Origin: a virus | IMG/VR virus record: IMGVR_UViG_3300029448_000558 | Location: 1 to 20,659 of that record | DNA: 20,659 nt | Reading direction: 5' to 3' (one strand) | Shown: positions 13,697-20,659 of the stretch, one piece after another | How positions within the stretch are numbered: position 1 is the stretch's first letter | Layout of the letters: each line of letters begins with the position of its first letter | Position numbers and translations under genes: made by a program | The notes under the pieces: model-generated | What the model saw: only the letters and a program-made list of their open reading frames with translations | The model's database searches: none | What the model was told of the DNA's origin: nothing

Positions 13697-14638
13697 ATGG
13701 CTGAAAGTTTTCTTACACATACAAATAGAGTAATAGCACGTTTAAATGAAGTGCAATTAACATCTTCTAATTTTACTTCTTCAAGAGGTATTCAAACACA
13801 ATGTAAGAACGCTGTTAACGAAGCCGTAAGATTTATTAATCAAAAAGAATTTCAATATCCTTTTAATCACACAACAAAGACAGAAACACTAACTGCTGGA
13901 ACATTTAAATATAGTATACCAACAGATGCTAAAACAGTTGACTATAATACATTTAGATTAGTTAAAGATAGTGACTTAGCAACTAGTGGTGGTAAACTAA
14001 GGACAACAGATTATAATGATTATGTAAATTCATACATAACTCAAGAAGATGAAATAAGTACAACAACATTAAGTACATCACATACAGACTCTGTTACTAC
14101 AATTACAGTTGTAAGCACAACAGGATTTAATAGTGCAGGTACTTTATTTATAGGAAATGAACAAGTAACATACACAGCTATAGGTAGTTCAACAACATTT
14201 ACTGGTGTAACACGAGGGGCTAATGGAACAACAGAATCTGCCCATGATAGTGGTGTTCAAGTTGCACAGTTTGAAAGAGGTGGTATACCACAATCTGTTA
14301 TTAGAACACCTGATAATAATTATATATTATATCCTTTCCCAACAAAATCATTTTCTATAAAGTACGATTACTTTTCTTTTCCAACAGATATGACAGCACA
14401 TAGTGATACAACAACTATACCTGATAGATTTGCACCTATTATAGCAGATGGTGCTACAGCATTTGTTTATCAGTATAGAGGTGAGACACAACAATATGGT
14501 ATAAACTTTGCACGTTTTGAGCAAGGTATAAAGAATATGCAAACGCTATTGGTAAATAGATTTGACTACATTAGGTCTACATTTATACCAAGGCAAGGTT
14601 ATTCAAATACGTCTGATATAACAACAAGAGTAAGTTAA
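13697..14638 (+). CDS. Head-tail adaptor or tail tube-like protein with an inserted beta module
   Basis: A 313-residue protein. The N-terminus (residues about 3-50) has the pattern FLTHTNRVIARLNEVQLTSS, NFTSSRGIQTQ and NEAVRFINQKEFQYPFNHT. The C-terminal part has IPDRFAPIIADGATAFVYQYRGE and NFARFEQGIKNMQTLLVNRF. Together these match the adaptor/tail-tube-like proteins I recall in marine short-tailed phages, which attach the tail below the portal. Residues about 121-190 form an inserted, Thr/Ser-rich beta module (TGFNSAGTLFIGNEQVTYT...FTGVTRG), which recurs in the next gene. AGGA ribosome-binding motifs precede the ATG. It is separated from the next gene by one base, and it follows the hairpin at 13650. 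Confidence 0.72.
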   Translation: MAESFLTHTNRVIARLNEVQLTSSNFTSSRGIQTQCKNAVNEAVRFINQKEFQYPFNHTTKTETLTAGTFKYSIPTDAKTVDYNTFRLVKDSDLATSGGKLRTTDYNDYVNSYITQEDEISTTTLSTSHTDSVTTITVVSTTGFNSAGTLFIGNEQVTYTAIGSSTTFTGVTRGANGTTESAHDSGVQVAQFERGGIPQSVIRTPDNNYILYPFPTKSFSIKYDYFSFPTDMTAHSDTTTIPDRFAPIIADGATAFVYQYRGETQQYGINFARFEQGIKNMQTLLVNRFDYIRSTFIPRQGYSNTSDITTRVS

Positions 14639-14639
14639 T

Positions 14640-16376
14640 ATGCCTGACCAATCGCAAACTTCTCCTTCAGCATTTGTATGTGAAGGTGGGTTAGTTAAAA
14701 GTCGTTCTACGTTTATAATGCAACCAGGACAAGCACTTGAGTTGTTAAACTTTGAGCCTGACATTGAAGGTGGGTATAGAAGAATAAACGGTTTTAGAAA
14801 ACACTGCAATCACATTGTACCTCAAACTTCAGCTAGTACCGAAAAAGTTTTAATGGTAGCATTTTTTAATAATAACATAATAGCTGCTAGAGGTGAAAAA
14901 ATATTTAGTTCAGCTTCAAGTGAGCTATCTGGTAAAATACTCATAGGTACAAGCATGGCAGGTTCAGGCACTATTTCAGTAGATAGTACAAGTGGCTTTA
15001 GTTCTAGTGGTACTTTACAAATTAACTCAGAAATATTTACTTACACAGGAAAAACAACTTCAGCATTTACAGGCGTAACAAGAGCAACAAGTTCAACATC
15101 TGCTGCAGCACACGCAATAGATGATACAGTTTCAGAGAGTTGGACAGAAAGAGATAATAGTAGAACAAATGCTAGTAAGTATTCGTTTGAAAGATATAAC
15201 TTTGATGGCAATGAAAAGTTAATTGTTGTTGATGGAGTAAATGACCCAACAATATTTAACACATCTTTAACAGCTTCAGATGTTACAACTTCAAGTGTAG
15301 AGGGTGCTAAATTTGTAGCTGCATTTAAAAACCATATGTTCTATGCTGGTATGTCTAGCACACCTCAAGAGATAGTATTTAGTGAGGGTTTAAATGAAGA
15401 TGGATTTAGTTCAAGTGCTAGTTTACCTGCAGGAAGTATTAAGGTAGATGACACTATTGTTGGTATAAAAGCATTTAGAGGTGAGTTATTTATATTTTGT
15501 GAAAACAGAATATTTAAAATTACGGGAAGTTCAGGAAGTGGTTCTGATGTATTTTCAGTAACACCTGTTACAAGAAATATTGGATGTGTAAACGGTGATA
15601 CAATTCAAGAATTTGCAGGTGACTTAATATTCCTAGGACCTGATGGATTACGTACAGTAGCAGGTACAGCAAGAATTGGTGACGTTGAACTTGGAACTAT
15701 TAGTGCAAACGTACAATCTATATTTGATGAAAATTTAGTTGATGCAGCATTATTTGAATCAATTGTAATACCTAATAAAACACAATATAGAATATTCTTT
15801 TCTAAAGAAGGTGCGGCTGAAGATAATACAAAAGGTGTAATATGTGTTATGAAAGGACAGAGCTTTGAATTTTCTGAGTTAAGAGGTATAAAACCATCGT
15901 GTACAGATACCTTTGTTGAAGCAGGTAATGTGTTAACAATACATGGTGGTTTTGATGGTTTTGTACACAGACAAGAAAAAGGTAATGACTTTGATGGTAC
16001 AACAATATCAGGTAGATATAGAAGTCCTGATTTAACTTTTGGAGACCCTGGAATAAGAAAACATATGCAAAGAGTTATAGTAAACTACAAACCTGAGTCA
16101 GCTATTAATGCTGATATGTTTGTAAGATATGATTATGAAGATAGAAACTCTTCAAGACCTGCAGCATATGCATTAGATTCTGAAGATGTGGTAGCTATAT
16201 ACGGCACATCAACTTATGGAACACCTACATATGGTGGTGCATCACAACCATTACTAAGACAATCAGTAGAGGGTTCAGGATTTGCAGTTGCATTGAGAGT
16301 TAATGATAATGCTACAACAGCACCATACTCATTAAAAGGATTTCAATTAGAATATCAGTTAGGAGCAAGAAGGTAA
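14640..16376 (+). CDS. Tail nozzle/hub-like protein with an inserted beta module
   Basis: A 578-residue protein, mostly beta strands. It opens with PSAFVCEGGLVKSRSTFIMQPGQALELLNFEPDIEGGYRRINGFRK, a start I recall from tail proteins of marine short-tailed phages (shown here in overlapping pieces: FVCEGGLVKSRS, LELLNFEPDIEGGYRRI). Repeated strands such as KFVAAFKNHMFYAG, ELFIFCENRIFKITG and GDLIFLGPDGLRTVAG resemble blades of a beta propeller, the fold of podovirus nozzle proteins. Residues about 101-165 are an inserted module similar to the one in the preceding gene. It probably forms the lower tail, below the adaptor ring. Its ATG is two bases after the preceding stop, and its own stop abuts the next ATG. 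Confidence 0.7.
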   Translation: MPDQSQTSPSAFVCEGGLVKSRSTFIMQPGQALELLNFEPDIEGGYRRINGFRKHCNHIVPQTSASTEKVLMVAFFNNNIIAARGEKIFSSASSELSGKILIGTSMAGSGTISVDSTSGFSSSGTLQINSEIFTYTGKTTSAFTGVTRATSSTSAAAHAIDDTVSESWTERDNSRTNASKYSFERYNFDGNEKLIVVDGVNDPTIFNTSLTASDVTTSSVEGAKFVAAFKNHMFYAGMSSTPQEIVFSEGLNEDGFSSSASLPAGSIKVDDTIVGIKAFRGELFIFCENRIFKITGSSGSGSDVFSVTPVTRNIGCVNGDTIQEFAGDLIFLGPDGLRTVAGTARIGDVELGTISANVQSIFDENLVDAALFESIVIPNKTQYRIFFSKEGAAEDNTKGVICVMKGQSFEFSELRGIKPSCTDTFVEAGNVLTIHGGFDGFVHRQEKGNDFDGTTISGRYRSPDLTFGDPGIRKHMQRVIVNYKPESAINADMFVRYDYEDRNSSRPAAYALDSEDVVAIYGTSTYGTPTYGGASQPLLRQSVEGSGFAVALRVNDNATTAPYSLKGFQLEYQLGARR

Positions 16377-19241
16377 ATGGGAGCAACGTATACAAGACAA
16401 TCATCTTATACAGATGGTGACGTAATTACAGCAGCACATACCAATGATGAATTTGACCAAATATTAGCAGCCTTTCAAGCAAGTAGTGGACATACACACG
16501 ATGGAACTGCTAACGAAGGTGGTCCTATAACTAAGTTATTAGGTAATTCATTAACCTTTGGTGCTGCAACTGCAGGAACAGATATAACAATAACATTCGA
16601 TGGAGAAACATCTGATGGTGTATTTGCATGGATGGAAGATGAAGATTATTTTAAGTTTTCAGATGATATACTAATTGTCGATGATGAGCAATTAATATTT
16701 GGTTCAGATTCAAATGTTGCAATTAGTTATGATGAAGCTACAACTGATTCATTAAAAATAGCTGCAACTGAGGGTGCAGGATTAGCTATTACATTAATGG
16801 CTGATGAAGGTGATGATGCAGGAGATGAGTGGAAATTAAATATAGCTGATGGTGGCACACTAACATTAGGTAATGATATAGCAAGTGCAGGAAGTTATGT
16901 AACACATCTTACTTTAACTCCTAATTCTACAGTAGCTAGTTCTACATTAGCTGTAGCAGGTAATCTTACAGTAGGTGGTTCTTTAACATTAGGTTCAGGT
17001 GCTGAGTTAGCTGAAGCTGAATTAGAAATGCTTGATGGCATTACAGCAGGTACTGTTGCTGCTAGTAAGGCTATGGTTGTAGATGCTAATAAAGATATAG
17101 GAACAGTTCGTAATTTAACTATTGATGGTACATTTTCAGATGGTAATTACACATTTGATACTAGTGGTAATGTCAGTGGTTTAGGTACTATTGCTTCAGG
17201 TGCTATTACATCTACTGGAATAGTTACAGGTACAGGATTTACAGCAGGTAGTGCTGTTTTAGCTGAAGCAGAACTAGAGTTACTTGATGGCTTAACTGCA
17301 GGTACAGCTATAGCTTCAAAAGTAGTTACAACAGATGCAAGTATAAATACTACAGGACAAAATAATTTAACTATCTCTGGCGAATTAGATGCAGCGACAG
17401 GTGACTTTTCAAGTAATGTTGATATAGCAGGTGATTTAACACTATCAGCAGGAGCAGATGGTGCTTTAAGATTTAGTGCTGCAAGTTCTATAAAAATACT
17501 TGATAATAGTGCGGCTTCCCTAGTTATTGAAGAAGCTGACAATGCTTACATGACGTTTGTTACTACTAATTCTTCTGAAGCAATTAAATTTGATAAAGCA
17601 CTTGATATTAATGGTGCTGTACAAATTGATGCAACCTTTACCTCTGGTGTAGATGGACAAGGTTATGATACTAAGTTTTTTGGAGATACATCTAGTGCAT
17701 TTATGTTATGGGATACATCAGCCGATGATTTAATATTTAGTGGTGCTGCAGGGCTAGTTGTTCCTGATGGACAGTTAGTATTAGGTTCAACAGCCGTATC
17801 TTCAACAGCTACAGAATTAAATTTACTTGATGGTGTATCAGGATTAGTACAAGCTGACTTTACAAAACTAGCAGCAGTTGATTCAACAGCAGCTGAACTT
17901 AACATTGTAGATGGAGATACTTCTGCCACAGCAACAACATTAGCAGATGCTGACAGAGTTGTTGTTAATGATAATGGCACAATGGTTCAGGTTGCTCTAA
18001 CTGACTTTGAAACATACTTTGAGTCAGCTTTAGACACACTATCAAATGTAACAACAGTAGGTGCTTTAAATAGTGGTTCAATAACAAGTGGATTTGGTGC
18101 TATTGACAATGGCTCAAGTGCTATAACAACTACAGGTACTATAACAGGTGGTTCGTTAGATATATCAGGTAATGCAGATATTGATGGAGTAACCAATTTA
18201 GATAATACAGATATAGATGGTACATTAGTAGTAGATGGTTCTAACATATCACTAGACAGTACATCAACTTTAAACATAGATAACTCTAATACATCTAATG
18301 GAATAACAATCGGAACAGCAACATCAGGTGTTCCAATATCTATAGGACATACTACATCTGAAGTAACAATTAACGATAATATGACTGTTACAGGTGACTT
18401 AACAGTTAGTGGAACAACTACTACTGTAAACTCAACAACTGTAAATTTAAATGACCATAACATTATATTAGATAGTGGCAACAGCACATCTGCTGTAATT
18501 AATGGAGCAGGTATTACTCTTGAGGGTGGTACAGGAACAGATGCTTCATTTTTATATAGTACTACAGGTCCTAAATTTGAATTAAAGTTAGGTTCAGATT
18601 ATGAGGATTTACAAGTTGACCAACTTATTGCAGCTTCATTAGATGTATCAGGAAACATAGATATAGATGGTACTTCAAATCTAGATATAGTTGATATAGA
18701 TGGTGCTGTCGATATGGCATCAACACTTACAGTTGCAGGTGTGGTTGATATAACAGACACTACTGACTCTAGTGATGCTACTGGTGATACAGGTGCATTA
18801 AGAGTTGAGGGTGGTGCAAGTATAGCTAAAAAACTTTTTGTTGGTACAGATGCAGACATTGATGGTACATTAGAAGCAGATGTTATAACAGTTAATGGCA
18901 CAGCACTTAATACTGTAATTGCAGGAGTAACAGTTACCAATGCTACAAACTCTGCACACGTATTAGTAACAGACAACGAAAGTACAAACGAAGAAAATCT
19001 TATTACCTTTGTAGAAGGTGCTACTGATAGCACAGGAAATGTTGGTTTGGAAATGGATGGTAATCTTTCTTATAACCCAAGCACAGGTACAGTATCAGCT
19101 ACAATATTTAAGGGTAATATAGATGCTGTAGATGGTGATTTTGATGGCACACTAGAAGCAGATGCTATAACAGTTGCAGGAGCAACATTAAGTTCTGTTA
19201 TTCAAGATGAAGCAACAGCATTAGCTATTGCGTTAGGATAA
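16377..19241 (+). CDS. Long repetitive tail fibre/spike-like protein
   Basis: A 954-residue, Asp/Thr/Ser/Gly-rich protein with no cysteine that I can find. The N-terminus (MGATYTRQSSYTDGDVITAA, then HTNDEFDQILAAF) has the attachment-type start of phage fibres. The rest is built of short beta repeats such as AELExLDG(I/L)TAGTxxASK, LTIDG/LTVSG and DIDGTxNLD, with a conserved TTTTVNSTTVNLNDHNIIL block near residue 680. It would project from the tail and contact the host surface. No trimerising S74 chaperone domain is seen at its end, unlike the last gene in the window. The start directly abuts the preceding stop. A strong promoter follows its stop. Confidence 0.8.
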   Translation: MGATYTRQSSYTDGDVITAAHTNDEFDQILAAFQASSGHTHDGTANEGGPITKLLGNSLTFGAATAGTDITITFDGETSDGVFAWMEDEDYFKFSDDILIVDDEQLIFGSDSNVAISYDEATTDSLKIAATEGAGLAITLMADEGDDAGDEWKLNIADGGTLTLGNDIASAGSYVTHLTLTPNSTVASSTLAVAGNLTVGGSLTLGSGAELAEAELEMLDGITAGTVAASKAMVVDANKDIGTVRNLTIDGTFSDGNYTFDTSGNVSGLGTIASGAITSTGIVTGTGFTAGSAVLAEAELELLDGLTAGTAIASKVVTTDASINTTGQNNLTISGELDAATGDFSSNVDIAGDLTLSAGADGALRFSAASSIKILDNSAASLVIEEADNAYMTFVTTNSSEAIKFDKALDINGAVQIDATFTSGVDGQGYDTKFFGDTSSAFMLWDTSADDLIFSGAAGLVVPDGQLVLGSTAVSSTATELNLLDGVSGLVQADFTKLAAVDSTAAELNIVDGDTSATATTLADADRVVVNDNGTMVQVALTDFETYFESALDTLSNVTTVGALNSGSITSGFGAIDNGSSAITTTGTITGGSLDISGNADIDGVTNLDNTDIDGTLVVDGSNISLDSTSTLNIDNSNTSNGITIGTATSGVPISIGHTTSEVTINDNMTVTGDLTVSGTTTTVNSTTVNLNDHNIILDSGNSTSAVINGAGITLEGGTGTDASFLYSTTGPKFELKLGSDYEDLQVDQLIAASLDVSGNIDIDGTSNLDIVDIDGAVDMASTLTVAGVVDITDTTDSSDATGDTGALRVEGGASIAKKLFVGTDADIDGTLEADVITVNGTALNTVIAGVTVTNATNSAHVLVTDNESTNEENLITFVEGATDSTGNVGLEMDGNLSYNPSTGTVSATIFKGNIDAVDGDFDGTLEADAITVAGATLSSVIQDEATALAIALG
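17001..17915 (+). repeat. Degenerate internal repeats in the tail fibre gene
   Basis: Two copies of a unit encoding AEAELExLDGxTAGTxxASKxxxxD (about 17001-17090 and 17253-17340) and two shorter copies encoding TATELNLLDG and TAAELNIVDG (about 17793-17846 and 17877-17915). The unit is conserved in protein and only partly in DNA, as expected for an old internal duplication with selection on structure. Confidence 0.6.
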
Positions 19242-19244
19242 TGC

Positions 19245-19273
19245 TTGACAAACAAGCAAAAATAATGTATAAT
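19245..19273 (+). promoter_or_regulatory. Consensus sigma70 promoter for the last fibre genes
   Basis: TTGACA (19245-19250), a spacer of exactly 17 nt, then TATAAT (19268-19273): a perfect match to the bacterial housekeeping consensus, in the 53-bp gap after the fibre gene stop. Initiation would fall near 19280, just before the AAGGAAAG ribosome-binding site (19283-19290) of the next gene, leaving a very short leader. It shares TTGACAAACA with the sites at 9810 and 11821. Confidence 0.8.
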
Positions 19274-19294
19274 TAACACAACAAGGAAAGACAA

Positions 19295-19651
19295 ATGGCA
19301 AATACATTTAAAGTTATAACAAGGGATGTTTGTCCTGCAAGTTCAGGTACTCCTGAAACACTCTATACTGTGCAATCAGGCAGTACAGTAGTTGTTTTAG
19401 GTATGACACTTGCAAATGTTCACACATCACAAGTTACTGCTTCAGTAACACTTGTTAGTACAACGACACAAACATCACAAACACAAAACACTACAGCACA
19501 TATTGTAAAAGATATTCCGTTGCCTGTAGGTTCAACTGTAGAGATTATGGCAGGAAACAAGATTGTGTTAAACGTAGGTGATATAATTAAAATAGATTGT
19601 TCTGTAGCTGACAAAGTATCAGCGACTATGAGTTATATGGAGATAACCTAA
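19295..19651 (+). CDS. Small beta-rich structural protein, probably fibre-associated
   Basis: A 118-residue protein with an AAGGAAAG ribosome-binding site before the ATG. The sequence alternates hydrophobic and Thr/Ser residues (LYTVQSGSTVVVLGMTLANV, PLPVGSTVEIMAGNKIVLNVG, KVSATMSYMEIT), predicting a compact beta sandwich. I recall proteins of the pattern YTVP.G.T.VV.G..LAN...LPAGS..E...G.K.VL..GD...SYMEIT near tail fibre genes in marine phages. The exact role is unknown, and linking or decorating the fibre is possible. It lies two bases before the last gene and shares its promoter. Confidence 0.72.
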   Translation: MANTFKVITRDVCPASSGTPETLYTVQSGSTVVVLGMTLANVHTSQVTASVTLVSTTTQTSQTQNTTAHIVKDIPLPVGSTVEIMAGNKIVLNVGDIIKIDCSVADKVSATMSYMEIT

Positions 19652-19652
19652 T

Positions 19653-20659
19653 ATGGGATATGTAGGAAATAGTCCAGCAGCAAACTTTGCATCTGTAACT
19701 AAAGATTTGTTTAGTGGAGATGGAAGCACGACTGCTTTTACATTATCTAAAGCAGCGACAACCAATGGTGTTGCAGTCTTTGTAGAAAACGTAAGACAAG
19801 AACCTACAATAGCGTATGCAGTCAGTGGTACAACATTGACGTTTACTGCTGCACCTGTAAGTTCTAGTGGAAATAACATTTATGTGTTACATCACAACGC
19901 ACCTGCAAGTACAGCCAACCATCCTGCAGCACAGCCTTTGACTGCTACAAGTGGTACGTTTAGTGCAGGTGTTTCAGGAACTACTGGTACGTTTACAGGA
20001 GATGTAAGCATTGATGGTGGTGATTTTGTATTTAACGAAAGTGGTGCATCAAAAGATTTTAGAGTTGAAGGTGACACAAATGCTAATCTTTTTATTGTTG
20101 ATGGTTCTGAAGACAACATAGGTATTGGTCAAGTTCCATCTTTTACCACTCAAAGTGGTGTTCATTTAGCTGACGATTATAAAATTGGTTTTGGTGCAGG
20201 TGGCAATAGCAGACCAGATTTTCAATTAGGTTTTAATTCAACTAGTGGAGAGTTAGAGTTAGCTTGTGGTAATGGTGCTGATACTGCTGACGTATTTTTT
20301 AATTCTAGTGGTACATTAGGATTTAATCTTAGTGGTGGTACTACCTGTATTTTATTTGAAGATGCTGACAACAGTAGTGCTACTGTTATGACTATGGTTA
20401 ATGCAGCATATAATGGTGGCACAAACAAGATAGCCACATTTAATACTACTAAACTATCTCTTGACCCTCAAAATAGTGAATCATTACTTCTTGGAACAGA
20501 TGGTTCATTAAGACTGCAACACGTTTATGATGACACTACATCTAATTCAGCAAATATGTACATACACTCAGATGGCACACATCAAGTTCTAAGGTCAACA
20601 TCTTCTGAAAGATATAAAAAAAATATTGAAACATTAGAAGATAAATATGCTGATGCAGT
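19653..20659 (+). CDS. Tail fibre protein with a C-terminal S74-type chaperone domain (3' end outside the window)
   Basis: The frame is open from the ATG at 19653 to the window end (335 complete codons), so the gene continues beyond it. The N-terminus (MGYVGNSPAANF, then DLFSGDGSTTAFTLS) is a common fibre attachment start. The middle is a Gly/Ser/Asp-rich beta region with repeats such as GTFSAGVSGTTGTFTGDVSIDGG. The last visible part, RSTSSERYKKNIETLEDKYAD, opens the intramolecular chaperone domain (peptidase S74). Ser317 and Lys322 have the S-x4-K spacing of its catalytic dyad, by which the domain trimerises the fibre and then cuts itself off. The rest of that domain should lie just past the window. 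The ATG follows the previous stop by one base. Confidence 0.82.
   Translation, partial: MGYVGNSPAANFASVTKDLFSGDGSTTAFTLSKAATTNGVAVFVENVRQEPTIAYAVSGTTLTFTAAPVSSSGNNIYVLHHNAPASTANHPAAQPLTATSGTFSAGVSGTTGTFTGDVSIDGGDFVFNESGASKDFRVEGDTNANLFIVDGSEDNIGIGQVPSFTTQSGVHLADDYKIGFGAGGNSRPDFQLGFNSTSGELELACGNGADTADVFFNSSGTLGFNLSGGTTCILFEDADNSSATVMTMVNAAYNGGTNKIATFNTTKLSLDPQNSESLLLGTDGSLRLQHVYDDTTSNSANMYIHSDGTHQVLRSTSSERYKKNIETLEDKYADA

Noticed and set aside
18107-18131. TTGACA followed by TATAAC inside the tail fibre gene
   Set aside because: The spacer is only 13 nt, too short for a sigma70 promoter, and the following AACA is missing.
17147-19033. Long minus-strand open frames (131, 166 and 144 residues) opposite the tail fibre gene
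   Set aside because: They mirror the repetitive, stop-poor fibre gene, are rich in Ser/Val/Pro in the way antisense of Thr/Ser/Gly repeats is, and lack ribosome-binding sites. All other genes are on the + strand.
1-20659. CRISPR array, integrase, attachment site, insertion sequence or restriction/defence genes
   Set aside because: I saw no regularly spaced repeats, no recombinase or transposase motifs and no methylase or nuclease genes beyond the terminase.

Overview
The window is a contiguous piece of a double-stranded DNA tailed-phage genome (Caudoviricetes), not a bacterial chromosome. All genes I accept lie on the + strand. They are packed almost end to end with ATGA/GTGA-type overlaps, and they follow the order of a packaging-head-tail module. 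Base composition is strongly AT-rich, with A/T-ending codons favoured. The proteins match, from memory, families common in uncultured marine phages: the phage protein with a KEVRDDIPAMLSEGE motif, the scaffold with a KRYSDLRRH motif, and the capsid protein starting MAFSTAAGYGNLPNGNFSP. A marine, low-GC host is likely (a SAR11-like bacterium is one guess). No gene here proves the host. There is a large portal and no sheath, tape measure or tail-chaperone genes, which suggests a short-tailed (podovirus-like) particle.

Layout: positions 1-2401 hold the 3' end of a very basic protein and a run of small genes, several with membrane segments (including a lipoprotein at 1958-2401). Positions 2394-6737 hold packaging: a small-terminase candidate, a second small DNA-binding candidate, the terminase large subunit and the portal. 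Positions 6661-10229 hold a small conserved protein, a 1058-residue protein with tail-lysozyme and LysM regions, and a small conserved protein. Positions 10296-13635 are the head module: scaffold, a 2-oxoglutarate/Fe(II) oxygenase, major capsid protein and a probable decoration protein. Positions 13697-20659 are the tail module: an adaptor-like protein, a large tail/nozzle-like protein, a long repetitive fibre-like protein, a small beta protein, and a second fibre that runs off the window at the start of an S74-type self-cleaving chaperone domain.

Regulation: three sites share the 10-mer TTGACAAACA, each with a sigma70-like -10 box 16-17 nt downstream of the TTGACA. They lie upstream of the scaffold group (9810), the capsid group (11821) and the last fibre group (19245). 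This suggests transcription by the host RNA polymerase. The capsid transcript would begin with a perfect 11-bp stem-loop and carry a leader of about 200 nt. A GC-rich hairpin at 13650-13675 separates the head genes from the tail genes.

No tRNA, integrase, CRISPR, insertion sequence or restriction/defence system was seen. The points most worth a second look are the oxygenase inside the head operon, the shared promoter motif with the structured capsid leader, a possible gene nested out of frame at 1766-1951, the lysozyme fusion protein, and a beta module shared by two adjacent tail proteins.
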